Positions 43,481 through 56,161 of a stretch of DNA of 64,000 nt are shown piece by piece. How positions within the stretch are numbered: position 1 is the stretch's first letter; each line of letters opens with the position of its first letter. The notes under the pieces are model-generated. The model was given only the letters and a program-made list of their open reading frames with translations. It did no database searches and was not told the origin of the DNA. Origin of the DNA: Polytrichum commune (lineage: Eukaryota > Streptophyta > Polytrichopsida > Polytrichales > Polytrichaceae). The position numbers and the translations under genes are program-made. The stretch is from NCBI GenBank assembly GCA_950295325.1, contig OX485807.1:34192440-34256439 (forward strand), given 5' to 3'.

Positions 43481-45232
43481 TAAGGCCCACCTACTAATCT
43501 CCTCATGCTTACCAAGGATGAAGTTTCTGGACCAACATTGGTTTCCTTGAATCTCCAACTAGTTATAATCCTTTGATGACCGGTACTTGTAGGTGAAAGA
43601 TTTTTTAGTGGGCGCATGGAAGTCTAATGGCCCATGTCTATGATTCTCCACAGTCTAGGGGACTGCCGGAATGTGGTTGGATGGCGGTTCGTGCTTAACT
43701 ACATGTGAACACCTCTGACCCACTATTATCTAGAATCTAGTGGGCGAGCGGCCTACATGGAAATTCACCCTTAAGGTGAGTTTCCATGTAAACCACCTGC
43801 CCACCAAATTTTAGTGTGAATAAGGACAAACCCGCCCAAATGTAAAGTGAATATGATGGGGAAGGGTTCATATGTACCAACTAGCTAATCCCATCTTCTC
43901 AAATCCAGGCCCACCTACGAATCTCGTCTTCCTGGTTATCAACGATGTGGTTCTAGACCAACATTGGTTCTCTTGAGTCTTCAACTGGTCTTAGGGGCAA
44001 GTTCCATGTGTTGGTCCCAATTCATTTTTTAAGTCGGTGAGAAACGAGTGACATCATCCCAAAAATGGGTGATGTCACCCATTTAATGAAGGGGTACTTC
44101 TATATGGGGTGACGGTTTATTCCAATTTCCTACTTTCTCGCCAAATTTGGTGAGTGATAAAATATCAAACTTTATGAAGGTGACCGGTAATCAAGGTCAT
44201 CATCATTTAACTTTTAATATTTTATTTGCACATGAATTTTTGTACATTTATTGAATGAATCCAAATTATGTGTTCTTGGTGTTCATAGAATGGTATTGAT
44301 GTCATCTATGGAAATTTATAATATTTATACATTTTACTTTCAGTTGAAATCGTGATTGCACGTTGTTTATAAATGATTTTTGATACATTTAAATAATATT
44401 AAAAAAGGGTTAAACTTGATACTTACTATTACATTGTATTTAATATATGTAAATTTTGTTATTAAGATTCAAAATCTTGAAAACATCACGAGATACAAGT
44501 TCCCATTAGTTCACTTTAGTGCATGATGAGAACTCCAACGATATAACATACAATCATCTTCTATCTCTTCTTTCCTTTTCATTTGAAAAGTAACTAAATG
44601 ATTGTTCATGCATTGTAATAAACTCAAGAGATTAATAATTAACACTAATATTACATCACACTTGCAAAATATTATGTAGGTGATTGATGTGTACCTTGCC
44701 CTTCACAAAAGAGTATCACTTACCGCAAGGAGCCCTAGGAGTACCCCTCAAAAGAAAGGACTTGAAGAATGATATGACCTTTAGTACCCAAGGTGCCGGC
44801 CGATCCGGTCACCAATGCTCTCTAACTGGCACATGTCCTCCTCTTGACCGTTAGGACGGCCCGTCCTTTGGCGCCCGTCCTTGCACAACGTACATTGCAT
44901 GACACACATCCATGTGGGGTACCGGTCCTTGGGTGAGGGGGATGGCCACATGGCACCACCCTTTTCCCACCTGCCCACCCATTTATTTATTTTTAAATGG
45001 ACTGGGACCGGTACATGAACCTCGCCCTTAATCCTTTGGTGACTTAAACTTGTAGGCTAAAGATTCTTTAGTGGGCTCATGAAAGTCCACTCGCCCATGT
45101 CCACGGCCCTCCACATTCTAGTGGACCACCAAAATGTGGTTAGATGGGGCTTGTGCTTAACTACATGTGAACACCTCCGACCCACTATTATGTAGAATCT
45201 AGTAGGTGAGCAGCCTACATGGAAACTCACCC
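43481..45232. repeat. degenerate 440-bp tandem repeat, second unit interrupted
   Basis: Unit 1 (about 43470-43773) and unit 2 (about 43905-43993 plus 45028-45232) share GGCCCACCTAC, ACCAACATTGGTT, AATCCTTTG(A/G)TGAC, TTAGTGGGC and TGCTTAACTACATGTGAACA. At 43771 an inverted pair of Tourist-like ends meets at TTA (AATTCACCCTTAAGGTGAGT). Confidence 0.6.
43994..45027. mobile_element. Tourist-like element, 1034 bp
   Basis: Ends GGGGCAAGTTCCATGTGTTG and, inverted, AGGGCGAGGTTCATGTACCG, flanked by TTA (43991-43993, 45028-45030). Unit 1 of the surrounding repeat has the unoccupied site AACTAGTTATAATCC near 43556. Non-coding. TTA duplication indicates PIF/Harbinger. Confidence 0.65.
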
Positions 45233-46055
45233 TTAGTTTGCTATGGAACATTTCTAAGATTAATTTAAGCCTCACTAAAGCTGGATCACTTTATGCATAA
45301 GCTTATGAACCCACCCTTTTGGACTTCAACCACATATTTGTTGGATAAGTTATAGTAGATGGCACCTATTCCTGATCGGGACCCCATCGGCAATCCATAG
45401 GATACCAGATATTCGATCCACCTAGGATTGAATTTCGATTGGGCCGGAAGCAATAATGCCATGACATATGGCATGGTTTTGAGTGCTAAAGCAAGGAGGA
45501 GTGAGTGGTTAAAATGATCGATTATGGTATACTCTAGACATTGGTAATATGTTCAGGCCAACCTTTGGCTTCAAAAATTCAGAGTAATTTCTATTTCAGG
45601 AACACGATTATCATTTTTTGGGGAAATTCTCATGATTTCTATCTTCCTCCAAAAAAAATTGGACCACCTTATACTTATCAAAGTTTGGCGCAAAATCTCT
45701 TATTAAGTGATCGGTTATGGATGCCTCTACTCTACATCATGCATCTACCATACTAGAGTAACACTTGGCTCTTTGGATTAAAGTCTATAGTCTCTACAAA
45801 TAAGGGAAATTACACCTCCACATAAATGACCATGTGGATGTGCACATACACCATCCCATTGCATCGCTATGTATGGGCATAATCGATCAAAATCGTAGTG
45901 TTTCCAAGTCCAACTGGTTACATGTTGTGATCTTCCAGTTTTTCTTTATTAAATTTAAATGCATTCCATAGATTCATGTAAAGCGATCAGTTTAGTTTTT
46001 GAAGTCTTGAACTTCAACTAGTTATTTCTCAAACTCGACCAGTTCATCTGTAACT
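45233..46055. other. no gene seen
   Basis: Short frames only, no repeat recognised. Confidence 0.35.
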
Positions 46056-46569
46056 AAGGGCCACTTCACACACGATCCAAGAGCCATGACCATGAAATTG
46101 GGAGAGCCCGAAGAAAATGTCCAAAGGCTGTCTCAAGACACCTTCAAAATTTTATAATGTGGTCACGGATCCTCAAGTGATCCTCATGTGAAATCATACG
46201 TGATTGGGTCCTCAAACAAATACTATTTCAATGAATTTCTATTCATGCAAGTCCTTACACCTGATAAAATATAATATATCAATGGTTGTGAGCATTCGGA
46301 GTACCATGGTCTCCCGGTTTTGTGTTACGCCTACCTCCAAATGACGTAACACATGGTTTTTGAAAACAGTCCAAGTGACCATGAAACATGATCCATTCGA
46401 TGCCATATAGGAATCCATGTAGACTTTACATCCATCTTGCAGTCACATACTCCGTTGGTCCCTCAAGCATAGTGTGAAGCGAACTTGGACCGGCTCCGCC
46501 TTTTCCACCAATGAGAGTGCTCGAAGTGCAATGGTCACGGGCTCTCAGTCTCGTGTGTGAAGTGACCCT
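46056..46569 (+). mobile_element. dispersed repeat F1, full-length copy
   Basis: Left GGGCCACTTCACACACGATC and, inverted at right, GGGTCACTTCACACACGAGA. Both continue into GAGCC(C/A)(G/T)TGACCAT. This copy has both inverted ends with an insert of about 450 bp, so it best defines the family. Flanks share TAACT, a possible 5-bp duplication. Confidence 0.6.
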
Positions 46570-46839
46570 AACTGTAAGTTCTTCCCGTTCATTTCACTGT
46601 ATTCACCCTTCCCAATATTAGGCATAATATATATGGGGCTAAAAGTGCAGGGCCTCATTATTACCTAACAAAATATAGGGGAAAAAAAGGGGTTGACCCG
46701 TTGACTGTATTGTGCCTGGCACCTTCTTGCCGGTTTCCCGCAGAGTTTTATTTTTTATTTTATTTTAATAATCTTTTTCTTTTTCTTTTGCTCCCATTGA
46801 GCTGAACACTGGGCAATGAACGGGGAGAACCAACCACTA

Positions 46840-47571
46840 AGGTAGAGGGTGCTTAAACCAACACTGTAAGCTATTGCACATACATATGGCTACATGGTTG
46901 ATATAAAAAATATATATTCATATTAGCCTTTGTTCTAAACATAAGTTTGAAGAAAGAAAAAATATTTTTAGCCTCAATTAGATATTTGATGAATACATAA
47001 AGTCAAAACCACTAGCTTCCTTAAACCAATATATAGGCCCCGTGTATGATGACCTTGGATATGATGAGGATCCCCACCTTCATTGCTTAGAACCAACACA
47101 ACATACATGGGTATAAGACCCAAGCTGGATCAAAGACCAACTAGTAACGGTGCGTAAAGCCACGTGGCCACCTCCATGATCCCACCTACTTCGCTTGCAA
47201 AACCATCGCCTTGCATCCTAAGTACCAACCCCCTTTGTGCTTTGTGGGCCTACCTCTGTGACTTTGCGAATAAAATGGCTATAACCCCTCCCCCCCTGAA
47301 GTGTATAGAATGGCTAGAATGGGCATTGATTAGCCACCCTAAACCCATCTTGAAGCAACCCAAGATAGAATAAAGCCTGTTATGTACCCTACATGAAGGT
47401 AGTGGAGGCCGCTATGAGGTGGCGCCACTAATGGCACCTAAAAGCGTCACTCTGTGGGCCTGTACATTCCTACACCATGGGGAACACTTCAAAGTAGTAG
47501 AGTGTTGGTGATTGGGAGGTGTTTATAGGTGTTGGTTTTGGATGGGATGTTGGTTTTAGCACCCTCTACCT
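46840..47571 (+). mobile_element. TA-flanked element M2, copy 2, 732 bp
   Basis: Same ends as copy 1, flanked by TA (46838-46839, 47572-47573). It is inserted in an R1 repeat; the R1 copy at 63419-63460 is continuous across the site (TA at 63437-63438). It has the site that is occupied by M1 in copy 1. Confidence 0.85.
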
Positions 47572-47573
47572 TA

Positions 47574-47760
47574 CTTACAAATGAACCGGTCGAGTTTGAG
47601 AAATAACTGGTGCAAGTTCAAGACTTCATGAAAACTACTGATCTTTTTAGAGGGATTTATAGAATATATGTCAAATTAATAAAGAAAAACACAATGAAAC
47701 CAATTGGGCTTGGAAACACTAGGATTTCGGTTGATTATGCCCAAAAATCACTCTATATGA
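47574..47760 (+). repeat. dispersed repeat R1, copy 2
   Basis: ACAAATGAACCGGTCGAGTT and, 110 bases on, TTGGAAACACTAGGATTTCG, parallel to the copies at 30754 and 63441. Its left piece (GGGGAGAACC) is at 46822, split by M2. Confidence 0.65.
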
Positions 47761-48949
47761 TCACTGTGCATTCTCAGCCATCACCATATGCACCTAAAAC
47801 ACCATTGAAAGCCTAAAACAATGGAGCCGTCAATGGAATTGATTGTGAATTTGACCTAAAAGTCCAGGAAGTCAAAAGGCTCATGGGACTAGAAGTACAA
47901 CATGATGGTGTCAAACCAACTGTTTCCCTAGAGTGGCAGGGTATGAGTGGTATGAGATAGAGGCTAATATAGACTTTATGGTCCAGTTGAGAGAAATACT
48001 TATAATAGTTAGACTCTCTATTACTACATTCTCAAATAGTGATTCAAATTTATCTCTAAGGGAGTTATGTAGGGGACGATCCACCACAAAGTGTGCCTCA
48101 TGCTTTTCAACTAGACTACAAAAGCAAAAGTGACATGATCTATTATTTATGGAGAATAGGGATAGTCAACCACCTTCCAATTTCAATGGCAAGCCTATGA
48201 TTTGAGGTGTTGTAGAAACAATGATATTGCATTGTGGTTGTGTCAATGGTTGCTACAAGTACAATTCACATGCGTAATTGAGATTCTTTTTGAAGAGTAT
48301 ATGGAGTTGAAATTTTAAGGATTGAAATGACTTCTAAATCTCACGGCCCACTCCACAAATGTTTTCATGGCTAACCTTGTCCCAAACCCCATATCATGCC
48401 TATTATGAAAATGGGAAATCTGCAGAGAAAACTTCAAAGCTCTACACATGGTCCTTTAGGGGTTAAGGTCAAATCAACCACATGTGAACAATGAGAAACA
48501 CCTTCATGTTTTACTTTGATACTACAATTTTAAATATAACTACAATACTACAATTTCAAATATTCAATCAAAATTTTACATTTTATATTATATAGGTTCA
48601 ATAATGTATTGAATAAAGTAAAAAAATCTCCAGTATGTTGACAAAAACATGATTTAAAATTTATTTATTTTAATATATGTAAACTATAATATTTTTGATC
48701 TAGAATCGGAGTTAGAATCAAGAAATTAAATATTCAATCAAATGTTTACTATGTATATTCTATCACATATTTTGAAATCATGTATGAATAAAATCAATAA
48801 TATTTTTATCACAAATAAATAACATATTTATTCAAGTTTTTAGCAATTTTAATCAACTCCTTTTATAAATAAATAAATAAATAAATAGTCCAATTTTACT
48901 TTGACCATATCTTTTTAGTTCAATCTGTACTTGCCATGGAATGTCCCCA
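47761..48949. other. no gene seen
   Basis: AT-rich, very AT-rich at 48530-48900. Short frames without recognisable domains. Confidence 0.35.
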
Positions 48950-49990
48950 AGGCAACATTTGGAGGGTAAGAGATGTTCACTCTAGACTCTTATGCATTTT
49001 GCATCTCCAATTTTGGATTGTAAACCATGAAACCACAATCTTTTTGGTTCACAATTGTTGTTTGGATGAGACAATTTCCAAGCGGATCCAATGGCCCAAA
49101 AACAAAATGGAGTTGAAAGTGGCACAATAGGGCCGCTTACCTAACGTACACCTATGTTCTAAGATAGCACTCCACCAAAAAGACTTTGGACTAAAAAGAA
49201 AGGTGTGTGGGCTTTATGTGGTCACGATTCTTAATTGAATGGCACATATTTGAGTGGCATATGGTAGGCTTGTAGTAATTAAGGGACCCCCATAAGGACA
49301 CATGTCACGATATGTTTGGATGATGTGCACAAAAGATATAGGCTCAAAGGTGAACCCTACAAAAAGGCCTTCTACACAGGTATGAGAAGAAAGAGAATCT
49401 TTACGATGAACTCTTCTAACTTTCACATCTCTACTCTGATTCTAAAACTTCAATTGACAAACTCCAAGAAACGCAATTGCTGATTGGATGAGACGATTTC
49501 CTAGCCAATGACTAGTATTTACATAATTCCAAACTTTTTGACCAATTCAACATTAAATTGCCATTGCATGCTCGTTTAAAATATCTCCGCTTTGGTGCCA
49601 AGTATCTGCACACATCGTGTACAATCACCTACATAATGGCTACAGATGAGTACAAATAACAACACTTGTAGCACAAGTGTTCACATTTCCAAAAACTACC
49701 CAGTTATTTCCGAACTCATGAAACTCCATAATTACCTAAATACCATTCAATCCAAATGGTCATAATGATTGTGAAGGTAGAAGCGTCCACAATATCAACA
49801 AAATATATGGGAAAATTGGTTGGTTTGGTTTGCCCTAATTGTCCATAACTATAACATGGAAAGTAAGAGAATCTTCACTATGATATCTTGAAACTTTGCA
49901 GCTCTACTTCAATTTTCAAACTTAAATTGACAATGTTCATAATCCACAATTCCTAACACAAATGAGACAATATATGAGCTAATCTAATAT
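48950..49990. repeat. three degenerate copies of a unit about 450 bp long
   Basis: Each copy has an AGA(A/G)AATC or TCAC-type start, a TCTAC-type block, TTCAATT(G/T) and then (T/G)ATGAGACAATT-like words, near 48970-49080, 49390-49490 and 49865-49970. Non-coding. Confidence 0.35.
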
Positions 49991-50098
49991 ACTCATAAAT
50001 GTGCGTGGAGTTGGAAGTACCCTCACTATATGGCCACGTGTTTTAGGTACATGTTCACTTGTTTGGAAAAAAAAAAAAAAAAAAAAAAAAACTTCTTA

Positions 50099-50699
50099 GG
50101 GGGGCACTTCCATGTGCCAAGTCGTTTAGGTTGAGCAAGATAGAAGTTGCCATTATTTTCAAACCCAGTCTTGTTGGCCAAGCAATGCCATGTCAAGTAG
50201 ATGAGCCAACAAATAGAGAGCACATTTGCCTTATCATCAAACATGCAAGTTGCAGTGGAGTGTGGTACTCATCACATTTATCCATTTTGGGTGTTGTAAA
50301 ACTTGAGTTATTGAACTTTATGTCTTGAGATTTTGGAAAATAAAACTAAATCCAAAAACATGACTATTTTGGACAAGGTTTGAATAAGAACAACATGCGC
50401 ACACGAGACATTTTAGTGTAAAACATGACCATTACAGACCCACACCAACATATTTATGTTTAAGATCAATATTTTAAAGATAAAACAAAAGTCAACTTTT
50501 TGGTTCCAGAAGAGAGAGGCGGTCAAACCCTGGGCTTCCACAAATTGTAACCTCCCCCTATACTGTAATTGTGCTAGCCACCAATTCTCATTCTTGGTAA
50601 AAATCATCATTAGCACATACTTCTCCCTCAAGGTGGGTCCAAAATTTTGTCATCTAGTGGCGATTGCCGACTTCGCCTGCACATGGAAGTGTGCCCCTA
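50099..50699. mobile_element. Tourist-like element, 601 bp
   Basis: Left GGGGGGCACTTCCATGTGCC and, inverted at right, GGGGCACACTTCCATGTGCA. TTA at 50096-50098 and 50700-50702. An A run of about 25 precedes the left end. Confidence 0.55.
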
Positions 50700-51359
50700 T
50701 TAAGGTTGAGGCATATGTAACCGATAAAATAATAGATATTTTCACATGTTTAGGAGGAATGATAGTGGGAAATCATTTTTCTTGCGAAGAGAAACAAATT
50801 CTAAGGAGATTGCAGTTTCTTTTCATGGATATTGCTAGAAATTTAGAAACGGTAAACATGTAGTCAAACTATGGGGTTAATTTATAACCACTCATCTAAA
50901 TTCTAACGCTTGGTTAAGATAATTTTCAAAACTCTTATGAAAATAATCCATCACAAACCAGCACCACATAAACCTTAACTCCGTTCTCCTAGAAAATATA
51001 AGACCTCATCTATGTCGGCATTACATGGCCCTAGTGAGCTTTTAAATGGACCGGGTCGACTATGGATGCATCGACCTTGAGTAGTAAGAGCCCCATTTTC
51101 GTTAAGCCTTCCCCGCTTGAACCCGAGTGAGAGACTGGTTCCCGCTCCCGCTGGCTGCCACGTGGCGGAAATAACTGCTGCCCCATACTTGAGCTAGCAA
51201 TAGTCTTCTTCCTCGGGCTCCGGAAGGCTCTCGTAGCTCCGGAAACAGAACCTCGCATCGAGCGCCGGAACAATGCCTACCCTTACACGCAACGAGAAAT
51301 CGTCGCGATGGCACAGAATAAGCCTCGGATCACGCGAACATATCCATCGCGCTGCTTCG
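50700..51359. other. GC-rich stretch upstream of the repeat array
   Basis: From 51030 the sequence is GC-rich with overlapping frames on both strands (minus 51031-51314). It could be the promoter or first untranslated exon of the GST gene, but this is not shown. Confidence 0.3.
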
Positions 51360-52600
51360 TCTGGAGCTGCAATTCGCACTAGGTTACGACGGATACACAG
51401 TGCTATATACAGGCAGATACATATAACTCCTTGTGGCGGGTGGGAAATCGGGGAGCTCGTGGATCGGCTTCGAGCTAAATTTGGTGAGAGAGATATGTCA
51501 TCTTGGCACTTCTTAGTGCAGTTCCGATCGCAAGGTAGGCGATCAGTTTTCTGTCGGTTAGCTGAACGAGTATTTGTTTTGTTGTGTGTGTGTGTGTGTT
51601 GAATGTAGAGCTCGGTAGAATGCGCTTTGAGTCCTCTTGTGTTTTGTATGGAACGAAATTTGACGAAGCTGAGGGACTTGAAGTCTTGACACAACACTAC
51701 GTATACACTGATACATTTAACTCCTCGCGTTTGAGTAGGATATTGAGAACCCGTGGATCGGGCATCAAGTTAACTTTGGTGAGAGAGAGATCGAAATCTG
51801 TATCTATTGTGGATGTAATCTTGGCACTGCTTGATGTAGGGTTGATTGGAACGTAGGAGATCCAATTTTTGTCGGTTTAGGTAATGAGAATTGTTCTGTT
51901 GTGCACTCGAGCTCGTTAGGATAGTCATGCTTCGAGTGTAAGTTCTAGTTGTCTTCGCCTCTTGTGCTTTGTATATGTGGAACGCAATTTTGACGAATCT
52001 GAGAGAATTGATATCTTGACACAACACGGATGAATATAACCCCCTTGTGTGCAAGTGAAATATCGAGAGCTCGTGGATTGGCTTCATTCTAAATTTGGTG
52101 TGTGAGATCTGCTATAATTAGCTATTGTGGATGTAATCTTGACACTTTTGGTGCACGTCCGATCGGCAGGTGGGAGATCAATTTCTGTCGGTTCAGCTAA
52201 AAGAGAATGTCTGTAGGCATCTTAGGACTCTTGTGCTTTTTGTGAAACGAAATCTTGACGAAGGTGAAGGACTTGAAATTTTGACACAGCACTACACAGA
52301 CACACAGATACATATAACTCCATGTGGTGAGTGGAAAATGGAGAACTCGTGGATCGGCTTCAAGCTCAACTACAGAGATATCGGCTATATTTCTCTTTTG
52401 TGGATGTAATCTTGGCGCTTCTTGATGTAGGTCGGATCGCAACGTAGGAGATAAAAATCTAAGGGTTTAGCTGAACAAGAATTGTTCTATTGTGCATTCT
52501 AGCTCGCTAGAATGTGCTTGAGTCCTTAGTTCTAGCGGGTTCGCCTCTTGTTCTGTGTATGAACCGGAAGCTTGACGAAGACGAGTCTCGGAGTGGAACA
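51360..52600 (+). repeat. degenerate tandem repeat, units 265-330 bp, about 4 copies
   Basis: GACGAA(G/T)-type anchor words are at 51662, 51992, 52257 and 52573. Each unit contains CTTGACACA(A/G)CAC, ATATAACTCC, CTCGTGGATCGGCTTC, GTGGATGTAATCTTGGC and GCTCG(T/C)TAG(A/G)A. Non-coding, lying about 1-2 kb before the GST start. Confidence 0.7.
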
Positions 52601-53358
52601 ATCGACCCCTTACGACTATGAGAAGCTGGCAAGATTTTAATTCTTGAACGGCCGCTATTGAGGATCACTGTGGAGATTTTCTTGTGATTTTTTGGTTGGT
52701 TATGTGAAGTTTCGGTATTTTGCACTTTGGAGAAGCGCAGTAGCAGCCATGTCCATAAACCAGGGTATAGTGCTGTCCTGTAGGTTCTAGCACCCATTGG
52801 TCATATGGTAAGTATATTTTGCAACACGGTTTACCCGTCCTTTTCACTGTAGGTTTAGAATTAAATTTCCGGAGCTTTGAATTTGTTCTTGATCTGCGGA
52901 GTAATACGGGGTCATGTCATCGGCGCCATCTCCCTCTGGTACCCTAATTGGCATCGACTTCTTGTATGTAGAATACCAGAGACAAAAACTGTATTTATTG
53001 CAGCAACTTGGTCATGTCATCAGTTCATTGAGAATCTGTAAAGTCCGCACCTAAGAGGTGCCAGAAGGCATGTCCTGAAGGATCTTTTCTGAAATCCTCT
53101 CCGTCGATGCAACTGAACAAGCCATTATTTGTTGACAAGCGCTTGCACGCCGATACTTGTGACAGAAAATTGCTTCTATGTAGGTGTCCAAAGATTTAGG
53201 CGTGCAAGGGTTGCAGTAACTATTTGACCTAACTCTTGGAATTGGCTCGCAGGAAATCAGTGCGCTGAGGAGTCGTGGAGCTTCTCCCACTCTGGGGATA
53301 TCTCGGTGAATTTCCCGAAAATCAACAAGTAGTGCGTTGTAACCCTGATTACCCAATC
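52601..53358. other. 5' flank of the GST gene
   Basis: No convincing frame. It may hold the promoter and 5' leader. No TATA box is distinctive. Confidence 0.35.
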
Positions 53359-56161
53359 ATGGAGGAGAAAACTAGCAGCGGTGCTACATCCTTTCCCCCC
53401 ACTTACCTACTCTATTTTGTTGTTTTGACGAAGATTGTCATTTCCAGGTGTACTTGTTCCAAAGGCTTAGGACGCTCATACAAGAAAATCAGTAACAATG
53501 AACCCTCACAAATAAAACATTCCCCCTCATTTAGATCGCATAGATTGTGTCTGAAGGTATGGCTTTGAAGGTATGATAAGTAAGGTCTCTGTGTAATGGT
53601 TAGAGATAGCCTTGAGGTTCTATGGGTTTAAAGGGATAACTACCTACTTATCCTATGTCCCAAGATAGGAACAACTAGGAAGCTCACTATGAAATTATAC
53701 TCACTACGTTATGGCTAGTAGTAGCCTTGCTGAAGGTACAAAGAATCAGGAAGTTCACTATGCAATGGAATTCACTAAGACTAGGGGCTAAGGGCCGACC
53801 ACCAAAGTGGATGAGATGATCTGCCTTAAGGCAGCTGCCACAAATGCAGTGTGGATGTACTTTGCAGCCCCTAAATACAATTCATCTGAGCCATTCGAGA
53901 TAAGATGAATTCTGACGAGGAGAAAATATACTGAGTTCCATGGAGTTTATTCCATCTGAACGTCAATCTCACTTGTAATTGGCGGTTGCATCCTTTGGGG
54001 TTTGTTTCTGCAGGAGTTCTGTTTTATACTTACTCTCTTGCTTTCAACCCAGCCAAAGCAAAGCTTGCCTTGGAGGAGAAGGGTATAAAGGTAGGTCACC
54101 CTTCTTTGCTTCCACACAGGTTTAAGATAGTTGTAAGTTGCATTACATTTAGTTTGCTTCCCATGCTATTTTAACGCAGTCTTCTATTACTACGCATGTT
54201 GTTTCTTGCAAATTCAGCAGCTGGTGGTTGCAAACAACGAAGATAATCAAAATAGCAGCCGAATTGTCCGCCGTTTTTGAAATCTTGAAATCTTGATATG
54301 TGTAAACCATTTAGCCAATGTCCTATGATTTTGGCGGCTCTATCTACCTATTTGTGCCTCCTTTGGAGGAGGATGACGTGCATTTTGAATTCTTCGTTAT
54401 TAATATGTTATCAATTGATGACTTTTTTGCATACAGTATAGGGAGAAGAAGATTGATATATTTGACGGCCAGTCTCTGGAACCTTGGTATTTGAAACTCA
54501 ACCCCCATGGCTCTGTCCCGACTCTGGTGACTGGGACAGAGACGCTAACAGAGTCCTTGGACATTATCAAGTGAGTGCTCACCTTTATTTTTAACGACTT
54601 TGAGAGGATGAGATATAACTACATACTTCTCACACTGACCTCATTATTTCTGGCCTCTTCTAGACTGCTTTCAAATTCAGCCTACAAAAATGTGGCTGAT
54701 AACCTGAACGCCCTTCTCTCATTTTATACTTAACTGCACAAACATATTTTCCTTATCAATGTCAAGACAGACCCACAAAGTTTACAAAGGTAAATCCCAT
54801 GCGGTTTGAGTTTCTCTTAAACTCCCTGTCCCATTTATCTTTTACATGTGTGTTCTTGTAGGGATACTACGAAGAATTTCCTATTTGCCTTGTGTACGCA
54901 AATCCTCAGTGATTAAAGACTTGCTACATCTGACGAACCGGATAAAATGCAGAATAACATGCCGTGTCCGGCAGTCGTCTCTGGCAACTGCAGATGTGCT
55001 GGTTGGGGAGTAAGAGGAACTTGCCTAGTTTCCCCAAATCATTTGGTAATGCTAACTGAGTCTGAGAGCCCTAAAGAGATCAAGCAGAAATCTTGGAGTA
55101 ACAATGGCCCAATGTAATATACTTTTAAAATTTTGAAGGCATGTTATGCCAGGCCACAAGCTGGGACACCACACCTAGTTTGTAATTGAGGATATCATTA
55201 GCCAACCACATTTCTTAAACTGTGTGTTTTACCTTAAAAACACTCAGCTCAAATTCAGTACTGGTGTTTTTTATGTGGTGTTGGATTTGCATTCATGAGA
55301 GATGATGAAGTCTCGCCAAGGTACAAGAGCCTCAAATGGACACCCATTGTAAAATGGGCATCATACTCGATACAACCCGTCTCTTGATTTTGAAGTACAA
55401 ATCTAGGAGGGACATTGTACATTGGTAACCATTTACGTAAAGTGCCCGCTTAGTTCTCAACACACCTTAGTGGATATGTTTGTGATAATCAATCGTAATC
55501 ATTTGTCTCCCAAAGAAAAAGAAAAAAGAAAGAAGAAGATAATGATTCGTTATGGTATTCCACTTGTTGCAGATGGGCAGACCAGCAGGGGACTCCTCTT
55601 GGGGGTGATGCTGTGGACAGGGACTTCATAGCAGAGTGGCTCACCAAAGTGGATTCCTGGGATGGGAGCCTCTTTGCAGCAGCCAACAGCTCAGCCAATG
55701 GGTTATTCAAAGCCACCACAAAGCACAAACTCAAAGTGGCCGATGCGCTGTTAAAGCGGAACGCGGACATGGCAGATGTGTACAGACAGAAGATACAGAG
55801 CATGAACGCACTAACTGCAGGGACAATGGAAGCTGGGGTAGCCGACTCAAATCGCGCACAGCTAGTGAGCCTTTTGGATGAGGCTGAATTGCGGCTCGCG
55901 AATTCCAAGTTTCTGGCAGGAGAGCAGTATTCGGTGGCTGATGTGGCCTTCACCCCGGTCGTGCAGCAGGTGTTCCGTGCCAAGAAAGATAAAGAGTATC
56001 TCGAAACCCGAACAAATGTCAAGCGTTACTACGAGGAGATGAGGAAGCGACCGAGCTACAAAAAGGCCTTCGGGGTTTCGGAGAGCGGCCTGGCAACAAT
56101 GGGGACCATCTTGCCTTCCCTTGGGAGAATATACTTCCAAAAAATCACAGGAAGCTACTAG
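53359..56161 (+). CDS. TCHQD: glutathione S-transferase, TCHQD class
   Basis: TCHQD-class GSTs resemble bacterial tetrachlorohydroquinone dehalogenase; the plant substrate is not settled. Four exons: 53359-53380 (MEEKTSS), 54014-54090, 54437-54570 and 55573-56161, all GT-AG and in phase, give 273 residues, close to Arabidopsis TCHQD. The thioredoxin-fold N-terminal domain has FYTYSLAFNPAKAKLALEEK, where Ser15 is the likely catalytic residue, the cis-Pro G-site NPHGSVPTL (Pro61) and the gamma-Glu site TESLDII. The helical C-terminal domain has EWLTKVDSWDGSLF, LLDEAELRLANSKFLAGEQY, SVADVAFTPV (the N-capping SxxD-type motif) and RRPSYKK-like KRPSYKKAFG. Exon 1 is short and its donor GTGCTA is weak, so the first seven residues are the least certain part. 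A cytosolic protein is expected. Confidence 0.85.

Noticed and set aside
50059-50328. Frame starting with a poly-lysine run
   Set aside because: Arises from an A run of about 25 beside a transposon end.
55489-56022. 177-residue minus frame opposite the last GST exon
   Set aside because: Antisense shadow; the plus strand carries clear GST motifs.
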